64,000 nt of DNA from Diphasiastrum complanatum (lineage: Eukaryota > Streptophyta > Lycopodiopsida > Lycopodiales > Lycopodiaceae). The position numbers and the translations under genes are program-made. Under the pieces are notes generated by a model. That model did no database searches. It was not told where the DNA came from and was given only the letters and a program-made list of their open reading frames with translations. Location: the NCBI GenBank assembly GCA_029204225.1, contig CM055100.1, positions 65,753,812-65,817,811 of the forward strand. The letters run 5' to 3'. The number at the start of each line of letters is the position of its first letter. The first letter of the stretch is position 1. Below are positions 54,901 through 62,221 of this stretch, one piece after another.

Positions 54901-56767
54901 TACGTTCTTTAATCTTCTATTCTTCTCGCTGATTGTCATTTGCTTTTTAGTCAACACTGGGTTTACCCAAGAGAATCCTGATTCTTTCGAAACCCAGTTA
55001 GCAACTTATGCTTGGCCAAATTTTCTTTGTTTATTGAATTCTATATTATTGTTTCGATTTAGATCGTTTGACTTTTTGGGTTCCACGTATATTGTTTCTA
55101 AGCTTTAACCACATGACATCACTGACTGTTCAATTAAATTTGTGAAATTGGATATATTCTAATTTTGCAAATAGATACATCTGCCTGAATTTTCTTTTCT
55201 TGCAAGAGTAGGGCCCCTATAGTCAGTTCGGGCCCAAGGAAGATTCTTGGAAAGTTGCACATAAATCTTCCACAACTCATGACATCATCATCATGCACCA
55301 CCATCACAACCGCTTTCATATACATGTCTCGGAATGCCCTTACAGATTTTTACCTATTATATAGTCTGTTTCATGGTCGTTCTTGCAGGTGGGCTCCTTA
55401 GTAGTTTCTCTTTGACTGGTTAGTCATGATTTCCACTTTATGCTTTAGTTATGTTGCATTTTTATAAGCTTTTACAATTTTTTATCAAAGATATTTTCAT
55501 GCTCCTGAGATGTACTTGAGATGTACTTCTAGTCTTATATACCTTTTGGTACCCAAAAAGATATTACCTCAGGACTATCTCGTGGGCTTCGGTTTCTACT
55601 GGGCCAGTTCCGAGTTTCTTCATACTAGTTGGCGATTGAGACTGGACGCTTTCAAAGGTACCCCGTTAGAGGAGCGGCTTTGCCAATTGTGCTCATTATC
55701 TATGGTCGAGTCCGAGGAGCATTTCCTATTTATATGTCCAGTTTACTATGAGATTAGAGGGAGATATCACTGCCTTTTTCGTCAGTCACTAGTTGCACTG
55801 CGGTCCCTTATCTCATACAAGGACCCCCGTTGTGTGGCACTGATGATATGTGAGATGTCCCTCCTGCGACAAGACCTATGTCAGACAGCTTTGCATACTT
55901 ATCCAGCCACCCAGTCTCAGATTACATCCTTCTTCTATTGAAGAAGATCGTGTTCTGATACAGACATGAATGACAACGATTGCGACGACAAAACCAGACC
56001 TAGGACGCAGAGACGACACACCACCCAGCCTCAGTCGACCACGAGAGCTACACGTCCCATTATGAGGGGCCCTACTTCCCAACGTACACCAGAGACAACA
56101 TCCAACCACCCATGCAGCAGCTATTCCTATCACATCATTTTTCACAATCCGCATTTGACCTAGGTCTTTCAGACCTTCGTATTGCGGCTATAGTACTCAT
56201 GCTAGTCATTTACATTCAGAGCACATTAGTTTCTCTATATGTACTTTTTATTTCGTATTACTTGGAGTTGTTACACATGCTCCCTCTGTTACCACACTTC
56301 ACATGCATCTTTTAGTCTTTTTGTGCATGTCCATTTTCAACGATGCTAAGGATAATAAACTGTATGCTTTTATTTAGTCACCGTTTCTTTTCTATACAGG
56401 GAACTACCAAGCCTTCTGACTGAGCTTTCGAAGAACTTCAACACTAAAAATTTTCTCTCTCTGTTCCTGGACACACTCACGGAACATAGGTTGGTCTCAA
56501 GATTTCCAATTTTCATCCTTTTCAGCTTCTGCCTTTCTCATTTTCCGCTTTTTTGTGTTATGGAGACTTGGCTTTATTAACAGTATTCTTATTATCCCTG
56601 CAGTGTGATTCATCAACACTATGAACAAGTATTTGCTAATATAATCAGAATTGTTCCTATGGAGAGCCACGTGGAGTTGATTCTTTCTCGACTCATGAGG
56701 CTTGCATTAAGGAAGGAAGCAGAGGAGTTGGATTGGACGAAAGCAATCAAAATTGGGAATGAATCAA
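31262..56767 (+). CDS. UTP10: U3 snoRNA-associated protein 10 / HEATR1, N-terminal exons 1-9
   Basis: Exons 31262-31421, 33641-33854, 34110-34205, 34370-34487, 34611-34781, 35052-35222, 51065-51120, 56400-56489 and 56604-56767 join in phase to 413 codons plus one base. The start [13 protein letters not shown], then [29 protein letters not shown] and [16 protein letters not shown], match the N terminus of plant UTP10; [19 protein letters not shown] follows. UTP10 is a large HEAT-repeat protein of the small-subunit processome in the nucleolus, needed for early pre-rRNA processing. The family is about 2000 residues long, so most exons must lie beyond 64000. Introns 6 and 7 (15842 and 5279 bp) are filled with transposons, yet no exon shows a stop. 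Exon 9 could also end at 56782, which would add SKSWA-type residues. Confidence 0.9.
32022..32900 (+). pseudogene. LINE-like ORF1 end and ORF2 start in UTP10 intron 1
   Basis: A 116-codon frame (32022-32372; [17 protein letters not shown]) is followed in other frames by text reading [18 protein letters not shown] and [12 protein letters not shown], which resembles the C-terminal part and zinc knuckle of DUF4283-type LINE ORF1. Near 32810 [10 protein letters not shown] resembles the start of an endonuclease domain. All parts are short and broken. It is unlike the CT-tailed LINE family of this window. Confidence 0.35.
32985..33145 (-). repeat. copia LTR fragment, inverted relative to 48.1-48.4 kb
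   Basis: Reverse-complement similarity to about 48172-48345: shared words AGGAGAATTGCATAAGCAC, TTGTGAGGCAAGCAC and AGTCTAGGTGTCAACC. No primer site or coding region is attached. It lies in UTP10 intron 1. Confidence 0.6.
35607..35990 (-). pseudogene. Ty3-gypsy reverse transcriptase scrap
   Basis: The minus strand reads [27 protein letters not shown] and then YNFLDNF, the pattern RVCVDYRKLNKAT..DHFPLPFIDQ..L...YYCFLDGF of gypsy RT. Later text is frame-shifted. It is about 110 codons at most and adjoins the tail of a LINE module. Confidence 0.7.
36020..36898 (-). mobile_element. CT-tailed LINE, ORF2-type unit A, 5'-truncated
   Basis: On the minus strand the unit holds only the C-terminal end of ORF2 (36265 to about 36890), then a 3' untranslated part, the hairpin ATGCC-TTTT-GGCAT (36095-36108), TTAATAAAG and a (CT)n tail (36020-36075). 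Its 5' edge meets the tail of unit B. Such 5' truncation is usual for LINE copies made by target-primed reverse transcription. Confidence 0.85.
36265..36890 (-). pseudogene. LINE ORF2 C-terminal zinc and PIP-box region, unit A
   Basis: Minus-strand text: [26 protein letters not shown], then a shift, [25 protein letters not shown] (zf-RVT type H-x4-C part), then [15 protein letters not shown] (Q-x-x-I-T-S-F-F at 36526-36549), an acidic run [11 protein letters not shown], a His-rich linker, and ITSFY (36290-36304) in another frame. The first Cys pair CQLCSL lies just before a frame break. Confidence 0.75.
36899..37635 (-). mobile_element. CT-tailed LINE, ORF1-type unit B, 5'-truncated
   Basis: The minus strand carries the C-terminal half of ORF1, a 3' untranslated part sharing words with that of unit D (GGACAATGCCGTCAA / GGAGCAATGCCGTCAA), the hairpin module (36986-36998, one stem mismatch), TTAATAAAG, a CTTT run and a (CT)n tail (36899-36951). 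Its 5' edge cuts a copia integrase at about 37640. Confidence 0.8.
37160..37635 (-). pseudogene. LINE ORF1 C-terminal domain, unit B
   Basis: Minus-strand text: [10 protein letters not shown], then in another frame [46 protein letters not shown], a stop, [22 protein letters not shown]. It aligns with unit D ORF1 (SWADVLKGP, ALNVRVRG, GTTIYLDEDLTFIQ). The domain is like the RNA-binding C-terminal part of L1-type ORF1. One shift and one stop are visible. Confidence 0.7.
37661..37933 (-). pseudogene. copia integrase fragment
   Basis: Minus-strand text [24 protein letters not shown] (catalytic Glu) and [21 protein letters not shown]. It ends at a stop shortly before the LINE junction. Further integrase and pre-integrase words lie in broken frames up to 38640. 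Confidence 0.85.
38634..39678 (-). pseudogene. copia gag, zinc knuckle and protease
   Basis: Gag text [20 protein letters not shown] and [12 protein letters not shown] (39640-39200) leads into a basic linker, a zinc knuckle [14 protein letters not shown], and the protease site [10 protein letters not shown], followed by YIHNVLYVP. One frame change occurs near 39300. The catalytic Asp of protease is intact. Confidence 0.85.
39790..40146 (+). repeat. Gypsy 5' LTR
   Basis: 357 bp. Bases 39791-39806 form a perfect 16 bp palindrome (GTTACGAGCTCGTAAC). A G-box CCACGTGG lies inside; in the 3' LTR it reads TCACGTGG. Confidence 0.97.
40148..40160 (+). other. Gypsy primer-binding site, tRNA-Met type
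   Basis: TGGTATCAGAGCC one base after the left LTR. Confidence 0.9.
41002..45766 (+). pseudogene. Gypsy gag-pol polyprotein, three lesions
   Basis: From ATG 41002: Gag capsid region (about residues 130-260), zinc knuckle [14 protein letters not shown] (about 347), aspartic protease [13 protein letters not shown] (434; Asp-Gly context DDGA where DSGA is usual), RT with VDYRALNK and [11 protein letters not shown] (about 780). One extra base in a C-run near 43768 throws the RNase H start [11 protein letters not shown] out of frame and gives TAG at 43777. The next frame runs through RNase H to a TAG at 44468, then through integrase: zinc [30 protein letters not shown] further shift at 45664 separates the C-terminal YLVKWND...ATWE, a chromodomain-like end. 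Confidence 0.93.
45766..45778 (+). other. Gypsy polypurine tract
   Basis: AAGGGGGAGGGAG directly before the right LTR, the primer for plus-strand DNA synthesis. Confidence 0.9.
45779..46135 (+). repeat. Gypsy 3' LTR
   Basis: 357 bp, two C/T differences from the 5' LTR, at element positions near 50 and 235. Confidence 0.97.
46167..46661 (-). pseudogene. copia gag, upstream part
   Basis: 164-codon minus-strand frame: [57 protein letters not shown] then a stop. This is the UBN2-type Gag of copia elements. The N terminus lies in other frames upstream ([22 protein letters not shown] near 46920-46850). Beyond the gypsy insertion the text continues as [19 protein letters not shown]. Confidence 0.8.
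47579..47590 (-). other. Primer-binding site of minus-strand copia
   Basis: On the minus strand TGGTATCGGAGCC follows the LTR directly, a tRNA-Met site with one change. Confidence 0.75.
47591..48057 (-). repeat. 5' LTR of minus-strand copia
   Basis: 467 bp; on the minus strand it begins TGTTGGAACG and ends CTACA, and the primer site abuts it. No second copy was found in the window. Confidence 0.75.
48085..49005 (+). mobile_element. copia LTR, primer site and gag fragment
   Basis: An LTR ends in AACA at 48412, followed by TGGTATCAAAGC. The gag part is reduced to its end: broken frames give [17 protein letters not shown] and the zinc knuckle [14 protein letters not shown] (48768-48810), then [14 protein letters not shown] of protease with a stop. 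At about 49005 the text switches to another copia on the opposite strand. Confidence 0.7.
49005..49930 (-). pseudogene. copia RT end and RNase H, minus strand
   Basis: Minus-strand text in several frames: [100 protein letters not shown] (RNase H), [19 protein letters not shown]. Several stops and shifts. No LTR follows. Confidence 0.8.
49931..51064. other. Intron 6 end, no recognisable gene
   Basis: AT-rich intron sequence with no supported coding frame, ending at the acceptor TTTTTCAG before UTP10 exon 7. Confidence 0.6.
51544..54190 (+). pseudogene. hAT-type transposase (DUF659 and dimerisation domain) with AT-hook tail
   Basis: The start is Gly/Ser/Ala/Gln-rich and contains five GGGGC units at 51624-51650. 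The DUF659 part (52079-52800) reads [21 protein letters not shown] and [18 protein letters not shown] with a frame change between. [20 protein letters not shown] and VVEVL text follow. Probable introns lie near 53013-53119 and 53262-53362. The hAT dimerisation end reads [27 protein letters not shown] (53540-53620). After a stop the C-terminal tail (53744-54136) is acidic, then basic with [13 protein letters not shown], an AT-hook-like motif. Terminal inverted repeats and the 8 bp target duplication were not located. It sits in UTP10 intron 7. Confidence 0.85.
54191..55500. other. Intron 7 sequence, no recognisable gene
   Basis: AT-rich, short frames only. Confidence 0.55.
55510..56158 (+). 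pseudogene. LINE ORF2 C-terminal fragment, unit F (plus strand)
   Basis: A 143-codon frame with [27 protein letters not shown] (zf-RVT C-x2-C ... H-x4-C) and QSQITSFF (55912-55935), then TGA at 55939. After a shift the second motif PITSFF lies at 56126-56143, followed by a stop at 56156. No terminal hairpin or CT tail follows. It is the only copy of this family here in the sense direction of UTP10, about 240 bp before exon 8. Confidence 0.8.
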
Positions 56768-56859
56768 GTAAGTCTTGGGCAAGTTTTTCTGTATGAACAC
56801 ATTTTGACCAGAATGTTGGTTGATTGTGATTGATAATTTCCTTTATCAGTTAAGTCTTT

Positions 56860-56880
56860 GGGGGGGTGGGGTGGGGGGGG
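56860..56880 (+). repeat. G-run with quadruplex potential in UTP10 intron
   Basis: Runs of 7, 4 and 8 G separated by single T, about 90 bp after exon 9. Four GGG tracts with short loops are possible. Confidence 0.7.
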
Positions 56881-57628
56881 AATATTCCGTTTACTATAAG
56901 ATGTTCAGGCCTATGTGCCTGGAACCTGGAAATGTCAGCCTTTTATAAGTTCCGCTTTTGGATTTCCAAGGTTTTGCATGCTGTTGCTTGTAACATCTAG
57001 ATACGGTAGACCAGTTCAGAACTTGCCCAACCAGTAGAACGAACAAGCTTTTCTTTCAATAGATTCATTACTGTTAGATATGACTTCTCTTTCTTTCTTA
57101 GAAATATTCTTTGATCCTTTTGATTTGAGATCTTCCCCCACTATCTTTGAAGGGTGAGCATAGGCAAAGCTGTATGAACGAGCTGGGGTATGTGCCACAA
57201 AGAGCATTTTGACGGTGTTATCTGCTAAGTACCCCTGAGTGAAGTAGTCACTCTCTAGGAATGATCAACTTGGACATTATTTTGGCTCACAAGTGACAAG
57301 GTTAGGACTGCTGCAAAGTAGATTATTGTGCAGGTGATAATAGTGGATGCAGCTTCTATACCCGGGAGCCCCGAGCTCCTATTGTGAAAGGAGGTCGAAA
57401 TATCTCGGTTTGCCATCGATAAACACAACCCTTTGTCCTTTTTCTTTTGCTTCGTGGATAATCTATTTTCTTGCCAACCATTGAGATCATCCATATAAAT
57501 GAAGGTGCCTTTAAGCTTTGCCCGAAGCCGAAGGGTTGCATTGCGTTGTTGAAGAGAACATGGTCATCAAATTTACTACGCCATGCAGTATCGAAACCAT
57601 CAGCAACATGAAATAACTTGAAAACGAG

Positions 57629-57679
<51 letters not shown>

Positions 57680-57899
57680 TATTAACATCTTTTCCATGCC
57701 AATAGGCATATAAGACAAAAAGTACATATCAAGTGTGTGGTGCAAATAGGAGTGTGTGAAATGTCTCCGATAACAATAAAGAAATCATAAATGAAGTGTA
57801 GCTACTAAAAAACACCATCAAGTAGCTAAAAATGATGGGGGTGTTGGTAAATATGTATATGCTCGTAATAGAGTCATAAAGAATCATAAAGCTCCATCA

Positions 57900-58560
57900 A
57901 TCAACTCTTGCTGCCACTGAAGAAAGATGTAATGGGGACTATAGCTGGAGGTAAGGTGTGCTGATGACGTCATCCTCGTCTAGGAGGTTGTTAGCATAGT
58001 GTGTGTCTCCTTATATCAATGATCCTACGAGCAATAGGAATCTGGGTGATACGCCGTCTCACGTTTGTGTCGGGAGTCATCATTAGTCTCACTATCCTCT
58101 GACTCTGGATCATGCCATGATCTCCTACGAGAAAAGGAGGTGATCTGGAGCTGTGTGTCAAGGTGACTAGACTGGACTGGACTGGACTAGACTGTCAAGG
58201 TGACTAGACTAGACTGGATTGGCTGATGTGGATCCTGTCACAGAATTAACATCTCTCTGATCATGAGTGCCACACAACGTGGATCCTTATATGCTATGGT
58301 CGATCGTAGAGTGATGGGTGCATCTCAAAAAAGACAATGATATCTTCCTCTGATCTCATAGTATGTTGGACATCTAAATAAGAAGTGCTCCTCGGACTCT
58401 ACCTCGGATAATGAGCACATCGGGCAAATCCGCTCCTCTCGTGGTGTACTGTGAAAGCGTCCAGTCTCAATCATAAGCTGGTGTGATGAGACTCAGAGCT
58501 GACCCAATATAAACCTTTGACCATGAGATAATCTTGAATCCAAATAACGTGGTAGAACTT
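57900..58560 (-). pseudogene. LINE ORF2 C-terminal zinc region, unit C
   Basis: Minus-strand text: [92 protein letters not shown] (58130-58153; one Phe lost from the motif), and ITSFFSGSKS at the C terminus (57919-57933). A GACTG/GACTA repeat lies at 58164-58215. Confidence 0.75.
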
Positions 58561-58928
58561 GAAACCCTACTGTATCCAACTCCAAGAAGTGAGTTCGATT
58601 AAAGTCGGGTTTGACTCCAAGGTGGCCCTACTACACTCGACTCAGGTATGCTCGTAAACATTTGATGTAGTCATGGGTATCTGATGGAAGGTCCGTGATA
58701 GAAATGCCAAATGTGTCAAGTAAACAGGAGGCTTGAGAAAACCATGATAATTGGAAGCCCTGACTGTGAAGATGCTGAGATGAGATAAGCACTGCCTGTG
58801 TATACCTTTGCTCATCCAATGGGAATAACCTGACTTTCTGAATATAGCTGATAAGTCGAAAAATGGCATCAAGCTGAATGGGTGGAACTACAAACTCAGC
58901 TAAAATGATTTGATGTGGAATGGACAGC

Positions 58929-59477
58929 TTAGCCCGTATCATATGTGATAGCATAAGGATCTGCATGTGAGATACTGGCCCAATCAGATGAGGAGAGACC
59001 TGTACACCTTGCCTGTGCTGCATATAATGTGGTAGGGGAAACAAGAGTATCAAAAAGCCGACACTTACTCAGGGCATCCCGAATAAATCTTCGAAAACAG
59101 AACCTCTCTAGTTGTACCAGGGAAGCATGTCCTTTCCCAACTCTAGCTGTAGCAGCCAGTCTCATAGCAAATACGGGACCAGTGAAAAGGACACCTAAGT
59201 AAGTGTAAGATGATACAACCTCCAGTGGCTGTCCGTCAAAGATAAGCTCCTGTCGATGCTTGAAAGCCCTAGATGTATTGAAGACCATAACCTTGGTCTT
59301 CGCAATATTAACCCCCAAACCCCATCTGGTACAAAAAGCATGAAGACTGTCTAACTGTCTCTGTAAGCCCTCTCTAGTCGGAGAAACTAGAGCCACATCA
59401 TCTGCATAAAGAAGGATGGCAATCAGAATGTTACCAAGCCTGCAACCTGTATCACCGCACTGCTCAATGACTCTCAA
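58929..59477 (-). pseudogene. LINE RT palm-thumb fragment, unit C
   Basis: Text GNILIAILLYADDVALVSPTREGLQRQLDSL (YADD box), GVNIAKTKVMVFNTSRAF, SSYTYLGVLF. The upstream RT part (as in unit E: FVDFRKAFD, GVKQGCSLSPILFGLYIDELE) is absent; endonuclease text joins RT at about 59474. A later region (58929-58640) continues in other frames. Confidence 0.85.
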
Positions 59478-60450
59478 TCAGCTTGTGTTTCCAATGGGCT
59501 ATCATGGGGAAAGTGTCTTAGTAAGGAAATGAGGGCCTCCTGGTATTTCTGGATATATGTGTGAGTGAAACTATATCTGGGTGCACGGTCAATGAAGGAA
59601 TGCGCGGGAGATGCTAAGGGTAATATAGAACCCAAATGGAAAGACATGAAAGAGTGGTCGGAGAGAGTAGTGGGAGAATTTGGAAGTCTGATATCAGTAG
59701 GATAAGCCCATGAGGTAGTCGTTGACACTATGTCCGCCCTTGTGGGGATGGCACGTGTAGCTGCTCGAATTATGCCAACAAGCTAGGCCATTATAAATGG
59801 CTAACTCACGGGCTTCGCCAAGTTGCAACAAGTACTCTCCATATGCAGTGATAGGTCCATGTGAATTAGCTGAAATCTTAGTAACTCCCATATCATCACG
59901 ATCAATGGCTCGTATACGTAACTGATCAACAACATCATGAAAGTTGACCTATAGCGTAGCAGTCTTGGCATTAAAGTCGCCAATGAGAAGAACATGCCCT
60001 CGATCAACAAATCTGATAATATTTGCAGAAAGATCAGCGTATGGAGAACCAATGCCCTCCACAAATGAAGAGGAATCTGGGGGGAAGTAGCAAGCTGCAA
60101 TAAAGAGATCCTTGTCCAAGCTAATATTGCGCCCTGAGAGGTGAACCCAAATATAACGTGCATGTTCATCATGCATGATGAACTCTATAGCTGGATGTAA
60201 TGTCTCCCTGTATAAGCATGCCACACCATCTAAACCTTTGCCACTCATTGCTCACATCTCTGATCGATATACTGAGTCCCTTCTATATCCTGGAAATGTA
60301 GGCAGTCCTCTAATCTGGCTCTCATGTGTCTCGATAAAGAATAGAATGTCTCTCCCTGTAATGAAATCAACAAGGTCTCTAGCAGTGGAAGACGAGTGTA
60401 TACCATTACAACTTGTAGGTGAGATCGTCATCCATGAAAATTCGTGTTAG
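59474..60450 (-). pseudogene. LINE ORF2 endonuclease domain, unit C
   Basis: Minus-strand text in shifting frames: SCNGIHSSSTARDLVDFITGRDILFFIETHESQI (catalytic Glu region), GLDGVACLYRETLHPAIEF, LFIAACYFPPDSSSF, HVLLIGDFNAKTA (metal-binding GDFN), LSDHSFMSFHL (SDH motif near 59660). This is an apurinic-type endonuclease/exonuclease/phosphatase fold used to nick the target. Stops lie near 60240 and elsewhere. Confidence 0.8.
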
Positions 60451-60521
60451 GTAGTGAAGGTGGATGAGTGGGCGGAAGGTGGCTGATAGTGAAAGAGAGA
60501 AAGGAGTGATCAGGAAGGGTG

Positions 60522-60523
<2 letters not shown>

Positions 60524-60558
<35 letters not shown>

Positions 60559-61970
60559 AGCTTTATTAACGTCTTTTCCATGCCAAAAGGCATATAAGAC
60601 GAACAAGTACACCAGAAAAAGTGAACCAAGACGGAGCAATGCCGTCAAACAACATAACTAAAACCAAACTAACTAAGAAGAGGATAATGTCTAGGATTCT
60701 ATGGTACGAAGACCATTTATAGACTCAACTGGCATCTCTTCAGTACTGTAACTCTCTCACTAAATCTGAACAATCTCAGATATCTCATTAATAGCAGCAG
60801 GTTTAATATCTACAAAACAAATGATACCATCCCTATAGATCAGCCGCTTTCCATTGGTTAGAGCCTCCTGTTTTACCTTTTTCTGTTCTTGAACCTGAAT
60901 GAAAGTAAGGTCTTCATCCAAGTATATCGTAGTGCCCTGCAGTGTAGATCTCTTTCCTAGCACTTCATGACGACCTGTTGCAGATGCAAAGCCTATGACA
61001 AGAGTACCTGGGTCTTTCTTAGTTCGCCATGCCGTATCCATATCATTGTGGTGGTGCTGAAGATTCTCTTCAAGAAACTTTTTAGCTTCACCAACAGCAT
61101 CATGGGAGTTCGTAATACCTCTGACTCGGACATTAAGAGCCTTTTGCTCTCGCAAACGGCTCTCTATGAACGTAGCTGAGATATATGAAGGTGGAGGTGG
61201 CAGAACAACAATATTAGGACCTTTAAGCACATCTGCCCAGGATCGGACAGCGGTATGATGCTGTTCCACTTGACTTTCAAGCTGTTGGATCTTAGCTGAA
61301 GTAGTCGAATGAGAGGAAGCTTCGATTTTGATAGCCGTAACTTCTTTCTTGCGATCATCGATAGGCGAATCTAGTTTTTGAAGATGAGATTGCACAAATT
61401 GGATCATAGCTTCAAGAGAAAGAAGTTTTTTTTGATGGTCGTTGAGATATTCATATGAATGTAACTGATCTACACGAATGACAGAGATCATAAAGGCTGG
61501 AGGCACAGGTGATTCCTCTTCTGGGGTATTCGGGGTCAGAGGGTCGGCTATAATGGATTCACTATTAGCAAGAAGAGGATCAGATGGAGAGATAGGGATT
61601 GCAACTGGAATAGAAGGTGAAGGTGAAGGTGGATCGAAGGTAGATGCGATGGAAGATTCAGATGTGATGCCACCTGAGGCAGGTACGATGGCAGGAGCAG
61701 GAGCAGGCACAAAAGGCAGACCTGCGATGGAGGCAGATTTCGGGCCAGCAAGGCGAGACTCAAGAATGGAGGCGGAGGCTTCAGGACCTGCGATGGAGGA
61801 GGCAGAGGCTTCAGGACCTGCAATGGAGGATGCAGGGCACGGTTCAGGGCCAGCAGGGTGCGGTGGAGGATGGGGGGAGTTATCTCCCCCCCGCTTACGT
61901 GGAGTTATGCTGAAGATGGAGCGCTGGCAATAAAGCACCCAGCTAGGCAGCCATCGCGGCTAGACAGCCA

Positions 61971-61974
<4 letters not shown>
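60524..61974 (-). mobile_element. CT-tailed LINE, ORF1-only unit D
   Basis: The minus strand holds a complete ORF1, about 170 bp of 3' untranslated sequence, the hairpin (60580-60593), TTAATAAAGC and a CT-rich tail (60524-60560). No ORF2 text lies between ORF1 and the tail. The 5' edge meets the tail of unit E at 61975. Confidence 0.85.
60760..61938 (-). CDS. LINE ORF1 protein, open 392-codon frame
   Basis: ATG at 61936-61938 on the minus strand, stop at 60760-60762. Residues 20-150 are rich in Pro, Ala and Ser (repeated AGPEASASI units) and likely disordered. Residues about 160-230 (SYEYLNDHQKKLLSLEAMIQFVQ, IQQLESQVEQHH) look like a coiled coil. The C-terminal domain has SWADVLKGP, KALNVRVRG, LVIGFASATGRHEVLGKRSTLQGTTIYLDEDLTFIQ, as in L1-type ORF1 RNA-binding domains. 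The layout coiled coil then RNA-binding domain is that of L1 ORF1 proteins, which coat element RNA. It is uninterrupted, unlike the ORF2 regions nearby. Function is inferred by layout. Confidence 0.75.
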   Translation of the reverse strand: MLYCQRSIFSITPRKRGGDNSPHPPPHPAGPEPCPASSIAGPEASASSIAGPEASASILESRLAGPKSASIAGLPFVPAPAPAIVPASGGITSESSIASTFDPPSPSPSIPVAIPISPSDPLLANSESIIADPLTPNTPEEESPVPPAFMISVIRVDQLHSYEYLNDHQKKLLSLEAMIQFVQSHLQKLDSPIDDRKKEVTAIKIEASSHSTTSAKIQQLESQVEQHHTAVRSWADVLKGPNIVVLPPPPSYISATFIESRLREQKALNVRVRGITNSHDAVGEAKKFLEENLQHHHNDMDTAWRTKKDPGTLVIGFASATGRHEVLGKRSTLQGTTIYLDEDLTFIQVQEQKKVKQEALTNGKRLIYRDGIICFVDIKPAAINEISEIVQI

Positions 61975-62034
<60 letters not shown>

Positions 62035-62221
62035 TTTATTAATGTCTTTTCCATGCCAAAAGGCATATAAGACCAAATGGAGTACATGTCAAGTATGTGA
62101 AAACCGTGGGAGTGTATATAAACGTCTCCAAGAAAAAACTATGCATAAAAGAGAAATGAACAACATAACTATAAATTACAAATTGCCAATTGTCCATATA
62201 GCTGCCAGGAGTAGAGTAATA

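Larger units (their letters stand above)
57632..60519 (-). mobile_element. CT-tailed LINE, ORF2-type unit C, near full length but internally deleted
   Basis: On the minus strand: endonuclease domain from about 60450, RT part from 59477, C-terminal zinc region to about 57919, a 3' untranslated part, hairpin ATGCC-TATT-GGCAT (57696-57709), TTAATAAAG and (CT)n (57632-57676). The 5' edge meets the tail of unit D. The stem is kept although the loop has changed. Confidence 0.88.

Noticed and set aside
61478-61933. 151-codon plus-strand frame rich in Gly and Ala
   Set aside because: It is antisense to the LINE ORF1, whose domain order and homology to unit B are clear.
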